Positions 51,016 through 61,999 of a stretch of DNA of 64,000 nt are shown piece by piece. The notes under the pieces are model-generated. The model worked only from the letters and a program-made list of their open reading frames with translations. It searched no databases and was not told the DNA's origin. The stretch lies in the NCBI GenBank assembly GCA_004369045.1, contig ML213515.1, positions 204,059-268,058 of the forward strand. Direction: 5' to 3'. Numbering within the stretch: position 1 is the first letter of the stretch; each line of letters begins with the position of its first letter. Made by a program: the position numbers and the translations under genes. The stretch is from Heliocybe sulcata (lineage: Eukaryota > Basidiomycota > Agaricomycetes > Gloeophyllales > Gloeophyllaceae).

Positions 51016-52966
51016 ATGATACGCACGACGCGCCCGCCCTCGGTCTACAGCACGGACTCGGACCCCCTCACCTACGTCATGCGCCCACCAGACTCAGAGA
51101 CGGACACGGCGCGGAGAGCGCGGCTCGAGGGCGAAGCAGAGGCGAAGCGCGTGTCGGACGAGATCGACGAGCAGCTCCGGCTGGAGCGCGAAAAGCTGAA
51201 GAAGTCGAAGGAGGATGTGAAGGTACGTTCGGACTTCGTGGGTGGCGCCCTGTGTGCATACAACTGAATGTGCCCGGTAGCTTTTGTTGCTCGGGCAGGC
51301 AGAGTCTGGGAAATCGACGCTGCAGAAGCAATTCCAGCTTATGCATAATCCTGCTTCCATCGAGCAGGAGCGGTCATCGTGGCGCACGGTCGTCTACTTT
51401 AATATCGTTCGCTCGATTAAACGCATCCTCGACACGCTTGAGGCTTACGACGACATCTTCGAAGACAGTGAGTCAGAAGGCGATGCTCCCGGTACTGCCT
51501 CCGAATCGCCCAGTGGAGCATCTATCCTGCACAGCAACTACGCCGGGAGCTCGCAGAGCCATCAATCGCGCTCCGGATCCGCGCCCCCTGCCACAGAGGC
51601 GCAGAAGCAGATTGCTAATCTGCGGCTGCGCCTGGGGCCTTTGGTGACTGCGGACACTGGTCTCGGCGATCGGCTGAGTGGAGGCGTAACCGTATCGGGG
51701 TCAGGCAAGGGCGGTGTCTACGTGCGCAGCGGGTGGCAGACGCGCACTGTCCTTGGCCGTCGCCATGGCCGAGCCAGCATCGACAGCCGCAACGCTGAAT
51801 TCAAGTCAGGGGAGGTAATAAAGGACGAGTTGGTACAGGACGTGGCGAGGATGCTCGATGCGTCGAAGGACGATATTAAAGAGCTCTGGGATCACCCCAC
51901 CGTGCGACGCATGATCGCCAGGCGGAAACTTCGCTTGGAAGAGTGGACTGAGTTGTGCGTGCGCTCGTCGTCAACCCCATAATCTTTCCTCACATTCATT
52001 CCCGTCCTCAGCTTCCTCAGCGATATATCTCGTATCGCGGAGCCCGGCTACGTGCCAACCGTCGGTGAGTGCTGCGCCGTTCATACGATCTGCCCACGCT
52101 GATAGGCGACCGTGGGATGCAGACGACATCCTGCACGCCCGAATCCAGACTATGGGAGTTGCGGAGCACACCTTTGACGTCGATCTCCACGGAAAGTCCG
52201 TGACCTGGCATCTCTTCGATGTCGGCGGTGCACGGGGCCAGCGGCACTCGTGGATACCGTATTTTGATGACGCCAACGCGATCATCTTTGTTGCTCCCAT
52301 CAGTGCGTTTGACCAGGTATGTCTATTCCTTGCGGCGGGCGCCCGGGGCTGATTGTGTGGGTGATCGTAGTACCTGGAGGAAGATCCTCGGACCAATAGG
52401 ATCGACGACTCGTTGCAGTTGTTCACACAGATCTGCTCTAATCCGTTACTCAAAAAGGTTCATCTTGTACTGTTTCTGAGTAAGCAATCAGTTCGTTGCA
52501 TAGTCAGCATTGTCTAACTTTGACTGTGGCATCCAGACAAGACGGATGTGCTCCAGGCAAAGCTTGCCTCAGGACTGAGAGTCAGCAAATAGTGAGCCTT
52601 CTCTGTGCGATGATGATTCGGTGCTGACAGGGTCGTAGCATCACATCCTACGGAGATCGACCGAACGAGTATGAGCCGGTAGTGGCGTATTTCCGTGCGC
52701 ACTTCCTTAATGTCCACAAGAAGAACAACGAGAACAAGCGCGTGCTCTATACGCATCTGACCAATGTGACGGTGCGTCGGTGCCGCTCGTCCCGAGATTC
52801 TCTGTGAAACTCATGCATGCGGTCTGCAGGATACGCTGGCTACGCAGAGCATCATCGCAAATGGTAAGTCTGCATCCGTGCGGCACCGATATAGCTCCGC
52901 TGATGATTATGCTCAGTTCGGGATTCGATATTCCGAGGGTATCTCAAGTCTGCCGCGCTTGTCTAG
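51016..52966 (+). CDS. Divergent heterotrimeric G-protein alpha subunit
   Basis: Nine exons (51016-51222, 51281-51951, 52012-52064, 52123-52316, 52371-52479, 52537-52591, 52639-52771, 52830-52863, 52917-52966) join in frame to 501 residues, against about 353 for classical fungal G-alpha. The P-loop reads LLLLGQAESGKST, switch I ARIQTMGVAEHTF (Arg and Mg-binding Thr kept), G3 FDVGGARGQRHSW, G4 FLNKTD and G5 TNVTDT. The P-loop has Ala where Gly42 (Galpha-i numbering) is usual, and G3 has Ala in place of the catalytic Gln204, so weak GTP hydrolysis is predicted. A Ser/Gly-rich insertion of about 130 residues lies in the helical domain. The N-terminus lacks the myristoylation Gly, and the C-terminus (YLKSAALV) is not the usual CGL-type end. 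Confidence 0.92.
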
Positions 52967-53523
52967 GTACCGCAAGTGCTTCTTCAGCTCCCGACTGTTA
53001 CGCCTCCAATACGACGAAACTACGACTGCAAGAAATGAAATTCAAGAGCCCTACCGCGCGGGCGTGGACCACTTTCCTATTCGCTGTGGACCGCTGTTTA
53101 ATCATAAGTAATTGGCTCCGCGTTCTGTTCTTCTCCGTTGTGATGCTACCGAGATCACAATAATTCTACAAGGTTTACACTTGCCCTAATTGCATGCATG
53201 CAGAACTTTTGTCCCAGGATCGTTCCGCGCGGCTGTTGTGATTATAATTGCCTCCTTCCTTCCTTCTGTCTTCCCTTCTCAGACAATTGTATTAGCTGGT
53301 CGTTCGCCTTGTTGTCGTTGCCATTCCCAGTAGCTCTGTTCTATGATGGTTGATGTTTGTACGTACCTACCTAGATCCGCGTGGTCGGTGTTGTGGGGAA
53401 TGGACTGATGTATTATTGGAGTTCCTGTATACTGTCCCGCTCAGTTCGCACTCTCAGTTGATGATCATGATGATGCATATTTGTCCCGGCTGTGAAGGTA
53501 TCATAACCCCGGATAATTAAGCC
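52967..53523. other. Convergent intergenic region
   Basis: This is about 560 bases between the G-alpha stop and the ASA1 stop. It is pyrimidine-rich near 53250 (CCTCCTTCCTTCC), with no recognised gene. Confidence 0.5.
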
Positions 53524-55026
53524 TCAAGTCCTAGTAAAGCTCATAAGAGGCCACACCGCTACCCTGGAGTCGCGCCCGCCGCTGACAAGCCAGCGGCTCC
53601 TTGTTGCCTTTTCCTCTTCAGTGATGTCCTCGCCGTCTCCTTCCTCTGGAATGGCATCTGAGGAAGTCGTATGCGCGAATGCTAAGGCCTGGCAGGCGCC
53701 TTTGTGGAGAGTGAGAGCGCCGAGGGGTTTGAGTGTCTTCACGGAGTACAGGCGTATTCTGCAAGAAACCCAGTGTCAGGAGGAATGGAGGGTGTTGGGA
53801 GTATTGGTGAGAAACGTACTTGCCATCCCAGCCGCCCACTGCGCATACTTTGCCGTCATCGCGGATCGTAATGGTAGAATGCCCGACACTTTTGGTCTTG
53901 TGCGCGACACACGCGGTTGCGAGCTCCGTCCCGGGTGTCTCTGCTGCCTAGGAGGACGTCGAAGTTCGTGTCGGTGAGTGGGGAAGGAAGTGAGACTTAC
54001 GAGCAGATCGTAGCGGCCGATGATGTGGTCGGCAGATGCTGTCAATGCGACGGTGTTATCTGGCGTGACCGCCAGCGCCATGACTGCATGCGCGATGAGA
54101 GATGAGACCGTTAGAGAATTAGGACGCCACCGACCTGATTCCAGATGCAATTTAGTCGTCCAGATCGCCTCCCATCCGATGCCCTCTACAGATGTCTTTT
54201 TGTCTTTCCTGGCGTATCGCGACAGTGACACGGAGCCGTCTTCGTAGCCCATGAGGATGCGAAGCTCGGCGTCGGCGGATTGGAATAGATGCATCGACAT
54301 TATGATCCCTACGAGAGATAGTCAGAAACAGAGATGAGTATGCAGGAATGGCATGCCTCTTGTGCTCCCTGCCCGACCATCTGCAGCAGGTTGCTCTGAC
54401 CATTCCGATTTCCCTATCGCGGCGTGCAGTCGTTGTCGTGAGGGCAACGTCCAAGCATCTGCCTATCAGCATAGCTCAGCGACTTGCACCCAGCTTGTTA
54501 AATAGGCAACTCACTAGTGATGACTCCACCAAGTTGGGTAGAGCTATCAAAGCCGAACGATCTTCCGTTCTTTGAGCAGCAGGCAATGGGCAGAGCGAAA
54601 ATCTGCAATAGTTCAACGCATTCACATCCATCGAATATAAGAGACTCGTCATCTGTAAACCTGGCAGAGCCGCCGAGTCTCCCAAAGCCACCCTCGGTTC
54701 GCGGACGCTCCTCCAGACATGGAGTTTATTGTCTCGCCCATGACTTCCTGAATATGCGCTTTTCGTAACCAGACATAGCGACATTAAAGTCAAACACACG
54801 TTACAATCGCATCCTCCCACTCCTGGATACCCAGCAGTGCATCCTCATGCGCCTTCCACGACGCCAACGATCTTAGTGTGCGCGTCGAAGTTATGGCTAC
54901 CAGTCCAGACGCGTCCGCGCTATATATCCTCTCGTTGTCTTCAGAAATGTAGACGACGTTGACTGGCGACGAATGGCTCTGGATGCGATGTGATGGTGCA
55001 GGCGCGCTTGGTCTGTCTTGTGGCAT
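53524..55026 (-). CDS. ASA1: ASTRA-associated protein 1, WD40 repeat protein
   Basis: This WD40-repeat propeller is associated with the ASTRA/TTT chaperone assembly that handles PIKK kinases. From the ATG at 55026 it reads APSHRIQSHSSPVNVVYISE and DNERIYSADASGLVAITSTR, then WKAHEDALLGIQEW. Exons continue HGRDNKLHVWR, MDVNALNYCRFSLCPLP, ELRILMGYEDGSVSLSRY and VMALAVTPDNTVALTASADH. The last is SVKTLKPLGALTLHKGACQA, then SRWLVSGGRDSRVAVWPLMS, with the stop at 53524. The order of blocks follows fungal Asa1 closely. Six or more short introns interrupt it; those near 53800-54050 are hard to place exactly. An in-frame ATG at 55182 would add a Ser/Arg-rich leader. Confidence 0.85.
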
Positions 55027-55822
55027 AGCGGATTGTGGCAGAGGAGATCGAGATCTCGGACGAGAAGATGCGGCAGGTGGCTCAAAGTGGTTATGCCCGA
55101 GCCACATGCGGCATGTTCCGGTTGCGGGATCTTCGCTGCGCAGCTTCAAGGATTCTATCCGTGGCGACTCGGAGGAAGCCACAACTGAGAGGGCGGGGCG
55201 GAAAGCAGCGCAAATTCAGCTAAGTATACCTAGAACTTTTCAGTCGCCAAGGTTGGCCTGGACGTGTAAGAAGCACTAGTGTGCGCGAGGACACAGAAAG
55301 GCCTCGATGTTCAGGACTTCAGGTATCGGTATGGTGACTACGGTCAGGAGCAAGGCGAACGGAGCCTACCTAAACGAGCGGCAGTTGCCAAATTCTCTCG
55401 CCACGGACGATCTTCCACTAACCGAGCATCCTAGCCAGATAAATTACTCCATTCGTACATAATCATGTTGACCCTGGATAAGTCATCGGAATAGCAGCTC
55501 TATATGCAAATCTAACGATGGAAGGCGTCAGACTAAAAATACAAGCCATGACAACAGGGACACATCAAGTCAAGTGCTATGATATCGGGATCGGATGAGG
55601 GAGCACGACAAGTTAGAGCATCAAGCACAGAAACGGCGGTCAACGCAGAGCCAAGAAACGGACTGGAGCCCTCGTCGAGAGGCCTGGCCGTGGATACTAT
55701 AGGACGGAGTAGGGAGGGGTATAATGTGGAAATGAGGAGATAGGGTGTCGTAGGAGATGATAGTCAAAGGGACGGGTGACATCGCAGAAAACGGCAATAG
55801 TGGCATACGACTCCGACAACGT
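55027..55822. other. Intergenic, ASA1 promoter and 3' flank
   Basis: This is about 800 bases between ASA1 and the SH3 membrane-protein gene. I see no gene; the first 150 bases could encode an alternative ASA1 N-terminus. Confidence 0.5.
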
Positions 55823-56755
55823 CTAGAAGTTCGACCACGAGATGACTTCTTCTCTGGAGGAGAAGCCTGGTCCCGCGTCCAGCTGAATGGACACGCCCAA
55901 ACTGGACAGACGCATGGGACGCTCTGCCCTCAGCCCCTTTGTGGGCTTGATGAACACCCACGCCGGTACAGCACCCATCTCAACCTCGTCCGGCTTGAAG
56001 ATGCTGCTGCGTCCGACGATGCACCAGCCGTCGTCATAGGACTGCACGACGGTGAGCTGCTCCTCGAGCGAAAGGACAAGCTCGTCGGGCAAGACGGGGT
56101 CGAAGACCTGGCGGACCTTGCGCTTGCCACCGGCGTCTCCGAGCGACGAGACAGTAGAGGCGGTAGACAAGCGCCGGTTGCCGCCGCCCAGGAAGGAGTT
56201 GCGGGTGGCGGACAGGAAGGAACTGACGGAGCCGCGCTTGCCGTCGTGAGTAGGGGAGGGAGGGACGACAAGAGGCGCGTTCATGGCAAAGGAAAAGGGA
56301 CGGAAGGGTTTGGGCATGGTGCCCTGGGAGGAGTAGTAGTCGAGGATTTCATTGCGGGAGGCATCCGGTCGTATGACAGTCTTTGCGGGCATAACAATAT
56401 TGTTAGCGGCTAGGTTGTTCCTAGAGAATGTCTCTCCCTTCAGGCCGAGGAGAGCACTAAAAATGCAACATCAGCAGCAATATAGGAATAATATTCAATT
56501 CTTGGCTGACCTAGGCAATGGCTCCTTGTCCTCTTTGTCCTCAACTACTCCGCGGACATTGAGGAACGCAGCGCCGCGGCTCTCCTCTCTCTGCTTCTTC
56601 GACTTGCTTCTTATGAAGCGAAGCAGGAGATAGACCGCCAACCCGAGCATAATGAACCCAATCAGAGTGCACCCGGCGATGATATACGATACACTGGCTG
56701 ATGATAGCGCGCCAGACGTCTCATCATCGCGCGGAAAAAGCGGAGAGGGTGCCAT
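55823..56755 (-). CDS. Single-pass membrane protein with cytoplasmic SH3 domain
   Basis: The start at 56755 gives a short extracellular part (MAPSPLFPRDDETSGALSSA), then one helix (IIAGCTLIGFIMLGLAVYLL) and a basic stop-transfer RFIRSKSKKQREESR. After an intron a linker leads to NEILDYYSSQGTMPKPF. Residues about 220-280 are an SH3 domain: VFDPVLPDELVLSLEEQLTV, VQSYDDGWCIVGR and GAVPAWVFIKP carry the ALYDY-like, acidic RT-loop, W and PxxxV positions. Length is about 290 residues. The layout resembles Fus1-type fungal cell-surface proteins that bind polarity or fusion factors through SH3. It lies next to another single-pass protein of similar topology (57461-58762, same strand). The ligand is unknown. 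Confidence 0.8.
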
Positions 56756-57460
56756 ATCGTTATAGGAGAAGTCGACCTGGAATCTTGCAATAAAGAGCGT
56801 ATTTTCGAAAAGAACGACAAAGTACAGGGGTATGTACTTGCAGTGGGCGGGTGTCCCTCCGGTAGCGGGTGGCTTGACGCTACGAACCGTGGCCCAGGGT
56901 ATATGGGCGGCGGGGTCCACGGGGAGGGTGGGGTATGAAGGGAGAAGATGAACAGAAAATGTTGATATGCACTCGCGATACACCAACCATCCTGGCAACG
57001 CGATGTCGGACCACCCGGCAACTTCTTCCGTGCATACGCCCGATCACGTCTCGCGTGGCAATTAGGCTCCCGAGGCCGGCGACTCGGTCACCAAGGAGAT
57101 CTCAGATACAGTAATTATGAGTCCCTACTGGACTTCCGTTAGGATAGCACACGATATGTATTCCAAAACATATCCCGACGAGATTAGCAGTAATAAATAA
57201 CTACCACTGTTTAATAACGATAACATAACACAGGTTCGTCGGTAGTACCGGCAAAAGAAAGATGGAAAGCACGAACAAAAATACGCGCGGGGGTGTGAGC
57301 AAAGTATTCAGGAATAGATGCCAGACCGTTTCCTGGTGGGAGGCAGAGGAAACGCAGCGACAATCATACAGCTGTACAACGTCCGCGACCGCAGGCGATG
57401 GCGAGCCTGCGGAGGGCGGAGGAAAGCGAGGTGGGATGACAGTAACGGGGGACATCTCCA
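56756..57460. other. Intergenic, no recognised gene
   Basis: This is about 700 bases upstream of the SH3 gene. Frames that extend the SH3 gene upstream (to 56998) lack membrane or signal features and are probably untranslated leader. Confidence 0.5.
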
Positions 57461-58762
57461 TCAGTGCCCGTGACCACTCGAACCCGGAGGTAGAGGAAAC
57501 TGGGCAACACTGGTAATCTCATCGTCGTCGCCGTACGTTGAAATGGTTCTCATAGACGGCTGCACAGAGGCGCGCAGCTTCTCATCGTCCTCCGACACTC
57601 CCGCGGGCAGTTGAAGAGCAGCAATAAGGGACCGCATAGCGCGGTCCGTGGTATATGTGACAGAACTCCGTGCAGTCATAACGCTGTCGACGTTCCGGGT
57701 AGCGTGCTTGGTAGCCGCCTTCTGCGGCACCTGCACGCCATTCTCGTCGCCGAACGGGTTCGCGCTCCTGCTAGCGCGGAGGCTCTTACTTCGGGGCCGG
57801 CAATCCTGAGCCCCAAAGAAGGGATTGTTAACGCTCTTTCTCCTCTGCAAGGAGTCGTCTTCGAATGGATTTGAGATCTCGCCCTCTTCAGGCCTGATGA
57901 CCTCAGCCGACTCCCATTTGTGATCGTGAGCGCCATAGATAGTTGCAGGGGGAGTGGGGATGGCGAGGTCTTTGACTGGAGACATTGCGCTGTTCTGTGA
58001 CATGCGCAGAGACCGCATAGACAGGAACGAATCGTCCCCAACGGTCTCACTACCCCACGACATAGTCGGCTCGGTGTCCGCGCGGCCGACAAACGGCCGC
58101 GGCGGGGGTATGCCAGACAGCTCCTCCGCGAGACCAGGGTAATACGAGGACACGGGGACAGGCGGAAGCTCGTACTCGGACGTGGACTTCTCCGACGCAC
58201 GCGTACGTACGCTAGGCGACTTCTTGAACATGTTGAACTTCTCGTCCTCGATCTCCCGCGTCTGCACGTGCGACGTCTGCGAGTGCATGCCCTCCCACTT
58301 GTCCTCGTCATCTCCAAGCTTTGCCCATGGTTCCAAGCGGGACCGGCGCCGCGCGCCTTCGCCGCTGAGATTACGATCTGCGTGCTTACGCACATCCTTG
58401 TCGCGCTTACCGCACCATATGACGAGGAGGATCAGTAAGCCGAGCGCTGCAAAGGCACCTATGCAAGCACCGACGACAGTGCCGACGGGGATATCGGAAT
58501 CGCCAGAGGAGCTGGAGACCGGAGAGGAAGAAGCCGTGGGTGCGACCGTGGTAGGTGTCGGAGAATTGGAGCTCGTAATGGTGATCGTCGGGAGCTGGGC
58601 CGGTACATCGTTGCCATCAGCCGTTGCAGACTGGTCAATAACAAGGCTGCCTGTTTGAATTGGCTGGGGAACAGCGAGCGTCGTACCCGCGGTATTGATA
58701 CCAGCGACTGCAGAGAGAGATGGAACCTGTCGTCTATGCGGGTATCTGGGTGAGATATGCAT
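57461..58762 (-). CDS. Single-pass membrane protein with NPF motifs
   Basis: This is one exon of 433 residues. Residues about 1-90 are extracellular and Ser/Thr/Pro-rich (ITITSSNSPTPTTVAPTASS), with no clear N-terminal signal. Residues about 95-120 form one helix (VGTVVGACIGAFAALGLLIL), followed by KRDKDVRKHADR, a stop-transfer sequence. The long cytoplasmic part has polar, probably phosphorylated stretches and three NPF tripeptides (SNPFEDD, NNPFFG, ANPFGDE). NPF is the ligand of EH-domain endocytic adaptors such as Ede1/Eps15, so internalisation is likely. A Ser/Thr-rich ectodomain, one helix and a long tail is also the layout of Mid2/Wsc-type wall sensors, but no WSC cysteine domain is present. 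The function is unknown. Confidence 0.75.
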   Translation of the reverse strand: MHISPRYPHRRQVPSLSAVAGINTAGTTLAVPQPIQTGSLVIDQSATADGNDVPAQLPTITITSSNSPTPTTVAPTASSSPVSSSSGDSDIPVGTVVGACIGAFAALGLLILLVIWCGKRDKDVRKHADRNLSGEGARRRSRLEPWAKLGDDEDKWEGMHSQTSHVQTREIEDEKFNMFKKSPSVRTRASEKSTSEYELPPVPVSSYYPGLAEELSGIPPPRPFVGRADTEPTMSWGSETVGDDSFLSMRSLRMSQNSAMSPVKDLAIPTPPATIYGAHDHKWESAEVIRPEEGEISNPFEDDSLQRRKSVNNPFFGAQDCRPRSKSLRASRSANPFGDENGVQVPQKAATKHATRNVDSVMTARSSVTYTTDRAMRSLIAALQLPAGVSEDDEKLRASVQPSMRTISTYGDDDEITSVAQFPLPPGSSGHGH

Positions 58763-59462
58763 AATTTGGTGGGGCGTCGGTAAAGAATGGTGGTGGTATA
58801 AAGAGCGTATGGTCTTGGGGAATTGAACAGGGGAGTACTATCAACAGGAATTGAGATCATGGTTCAGTAAAGACAAATCACAGGAGCAGTTGAGTCAAGT
58901 TGAACGACACGCACCGGCGAAGGAGGTCTACTGCATTCGATGTAAAAGATGCAGAGTGCACATCCACGATTCCTGCTCGCTAGTCGTTCTCAGCGCCGTG
59001 GCAGGCGGCGTAGGCGGTGAAGAAGAGGTCGTGCAAAGCGGGTTACCAGGCGTTGCCACATCAGATCATGGTTTCCTTTCCTGGCATGCACCTGAAACGA
59101 TATCCCACGCCTTCAACCTTCACTTCACCCGCAAAGATTCCGCTTATGCGCGTTCTCGGAGGTACAATAATATCTATTGATATCGATCATGCTTCGGATC
59201 GAGTTTAGACCAACTAGTCAGCTGGTTTGGTTGGATATATATCTATTCTTGGATTCCATGCAATGGCCTAGTGAGAAGATAGTATCAGAAGGTAAAGATA
59301 GAAGACAAACATATCTCGTAGCAAACAACGTATGGTTCGGGATTTAATGCAGTGTATGCGTACGAAGGCGGACGCAGTCCATACACTCCGCACTACGCCT
59401 CAAGGTGCGCTTGGAATTACACGGGTACACAAAGCACTGGTTAGAAACTATCGGTAGTCTGG
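58763..59462. other. Intergenic, no recognised gene
   Basis: This is about 700 bases between two genes on the minus strand. A + strand frame 58851-59180 has a YCIRCKRCRVHIHDSC cluster that may be chance. No other pattern is seen. Confidence 0.5.
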
Positions 59463-60686
59463 CTACACGGTCTCTTGGTCTTGACTGAGAAAGACGGGCT
59501 TGATATCGGGTTCGATGGTGTCCATGATTGAAAACGCTTCTTTGCTGACGACAACACCAGACCTTTCCGGTACACTGCCGGTGGAACCGGGTGCACCGAG
59601 ACGCGTGCTAGAGAGCTTTGACATGCGAATAGCTGTATTCTCAACGGTGAACGCCTCAATTGAGGCAGTCGAGGCCCAAGCCTTCCCTTGCGCAACACGA
59701 TACATGATGAGGAATACTGCTGTAGCCTAGGTCTGATTAGAAAACGGACCAGAGAATAATCCCCGGAGAGACTGCGCCAACTCACCTGGAACTGGATCAG
59801 CGCCTGTAGAAATACGTCAGACAGCGGATTGTTGAGGGCGAACGGAACGAGCACGAGGAGCGAGAACACGGTGTAGAGAGACGCGGACTCCACGAGCATC
59901 GCTGCAATGCCCACATACTTCTTGCCGTGACCTGGACCCATCACAGAACGTATGCGGTGTCTGTAGACCAGCAGTCTCGCAGTGATAGCCACAGTCAGGA
60001 TGATATTGAGGGCGAGCGATATGCTGAGGTACGGCACTGTCCAATTCAAGGACCCGCTTTCCCATGGGGACGTGACGGATACCTGTATGAGCCACAGGAT
60101 ACCCATGGCTGTGGTGGCCACAATGAGCATCTGCAGAACACCGACGGGATACACAAGACACTCACTGATCGATGCAAGATATATAAGGGCTGGAAACGCC
60201 ATGACAGCCCACATTGGGATTATGCTTCCCTTATAGATGACCATGAATCGCCAGACCTGCGTCCCGCCTGTTATGAGCCATCCAGTACGCACGCGTGAAC
60301 TACACGTACCACAATTCCATCAGCAATCCAGTTGGCTAGGACGAAACAGACGTTCCCCAGCTCATCGATAGGGATAGAGAACATGTCGTCTTCGAAGGCG
60401 GCAGGTCCGCCAGGAAAGTTGCGATCGTCGATGAAGGAGAGTGCGTGAATTTCGCCACGGATGCCATAAAGAGTGTGTTCAGGGTGAAAAGGACGGTTAC
60501 GTAGAGTCCGCGGAGGATGGTTCCCCTCTGCCGCGGCCTGCTGGAGAGCTCCTTGTGCGTGTAGTTGATGCACATGCCGAACAAGGCGGTCTGGATTCCA
60601 TAGCCGACAGCGCAAAGAAGTGCTCCCTGGACAAAACATTGCTCGGCATATATCTGAGCGCTCGTCTCGTTCGGTGCATACGACAT
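59463..60686 (-). CDS. Multi-pass membrane protein, Agaricomycete family
   Basis: The start at 60686 gives SYAPNETSAQIYAEQCFVQG, then LLCAVGYGIQTALFGMCI (first helix). RGTILRGLYVTVLFTLNTLF follows, then an exon with DELGNVCFVLANWIADGI. The main exon has IIPMWAVMAFPALIYLASI, VLQMLIVATTAMGILWLIQV, YLSISLALNIILTVAITARL, LYTVFSLLVLVPFALNN and a last helix before a cytoplasmic tail (YRVAQGKAWASTASIEAF). The stop is at 59463. Seven helices and the ADGIVVWR-like motif after helix 3 mark a family present in many copies in Agaricomycetes, with no assigned function. Introns near 59730-59790 and 60255-60320 join in frame. Confidence 0.75.
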
Positions 60687-60805
60687 TGCTGGGATCGCCG
60701 GACGCTGTTGGCGGGGAAGTACGAATGTCTGTTGGAAAGCAGCGGAAAAAAGACTTCTTTAAACCACGCAGCTTAAGTGCCCGCTGTGAATCCCGCAGTA
60801 AGTAG

Positions 60806-61400
60806 CTATTTAGAATCCACGTCGAAATCGGACGTACTTGCTTCGTATTCATCACCGACTTCCTTCAAGTTGTTGTGTCTGGCCGTGAACCACATAATAA
60901 ATGGCGACGTAATGATGGTGCAGAGTATAGCAAAGATGACTATCGTATGAAGGATTGGCCTCATGACAATCTCGATGAGTATATGCTGTGTTGGGGTACT
61001 TGGGGACATGCAAGGTCTTCGAAACTCGGCGCACCACAACAAGGCATACTTCCCGTGGCAGAATTGTAGGAAATGCCAGGTGGTTCTTTTGAATGATTGT
61101 TCAGTTATGTACATACGGTGTTCTCGTCCGCCGCGGAACAGCTATAAAAAGACGAAGGGCCAACTCGGATCTTGCCCAGACGCAAGTTCTTCATGCTGAA
61201 GTGGTACGTTCTCATGGGAGCGTTCAAGCAATCAGCACCTTTGAAAGATGGTAAGTATCCTGGAGCAGTGTTCCTCCGAATGGACGGCGGTTCTGGGTGT
61301 AGAAGACGTTCTGATGGAGAGGTGCGCTTCAACTGGGATGCTTGATACTTGTCAGCTGTTAACGAAGCAGAGGGTGTGTAACGTTTCTGGAGGCGGCCCT
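60806..61400 (-). CDS. Uncertain small membrane protein
   Basis: The last exon contains a Cys-containing stretch (ALLWCAEFRRPCMSPSTP), one strong helix (ILHTIVIFAILCTIITSPFI) and an acidic tail to the stop at 60806. Upstream, possible exons include APGYLPSF joined to MKNLRLGKIRVGPSSFYSC. Splice sites GTATGT and GGGAAG would join ADENT to YALLWC. A Cys-rich loop before a final helix recalls the end of a tetraspanin-like protein, but no CCG motif is seen and the 5' half is unclear. The gene limits are a guess. Confidence 0.35.
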
Positions 61401-61876
61401 CAGGATCATAGTCGACTGCGTTGATAGGTAAAGGCAAGACAAGGAGAACGCGCACGTGATGGCAGTGCTCGCAGATAAGATTTGGGCGGGCTTCTCGGCA
61501 TCCGACTTCGAGGTCAAACGGGTATGTCGCGGTCATGGGACAAGAACAGCAATATTCTATATGGAGCAAACTAACAACAATACTATGATGCACTATCCAG
61601 TTCCTCATATAACCTGTGCGCTTGAGCGCAGCCGCCTCTGTACCTAACACGACCCATCATGCCCAGTCAAAACCGGTGACTTTGCCCTCGTTTGCGACCC
61701 AATAGAATAGTTTAAGCGCCATTGCTATATTTAGTAATCCATTAAACTGCCGAGCGCCTTGATCTGACACCGCCACATAGCCTAATTCGGACGCGCGAGT
61801 TCCCAACGAGTGACTAGTGAACAACAAACGTTAAACGACAGTCGTGTTGCATCTGGTGACTGCAGCTGCTGCGTGC

Positions 61877-61897
61877 AATCAGCGTGTAGCGCTGATT
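61877..61897. repeat. Short perfect palindrome upstream of transposase
   Basis: AATCAGCG and CGCTGATT form an 8-bp perfect inverted repeat around the 5-bp spacer TGTAG. It may be a protein-binding site or part of the subterminal repeats of the element. Confidence 0.4.
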
Positions 61898-61913
61898 CCA
61901 CGCACTCTCTCTT

Positions 61914-61920
61914 TATATAT
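61914..61920 (+). promoter_or_regulatory. TATA box of the transposase gene
   Basis: TATATAT lies 80 bases upstream of the transposase ATG at 62000. An inverted repeat (61877-61897) lies just upstream of it. Confidence 0.5.
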
Positions 61921-61999
61921 TTGTCACTGGTTCGCGTCTGTCTGTCAACCTGGTCCAGCACTCCCTCCCCTCTGTCCCAGGTCGTTCGCGCTCCTACCC

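Noticed and set aside
53230-53290. Pyrimidine-rich tract as a possible repeat or promoter
   Set aside because: It lies downstream of two convergent genes and is too irregular to be called a repeat.
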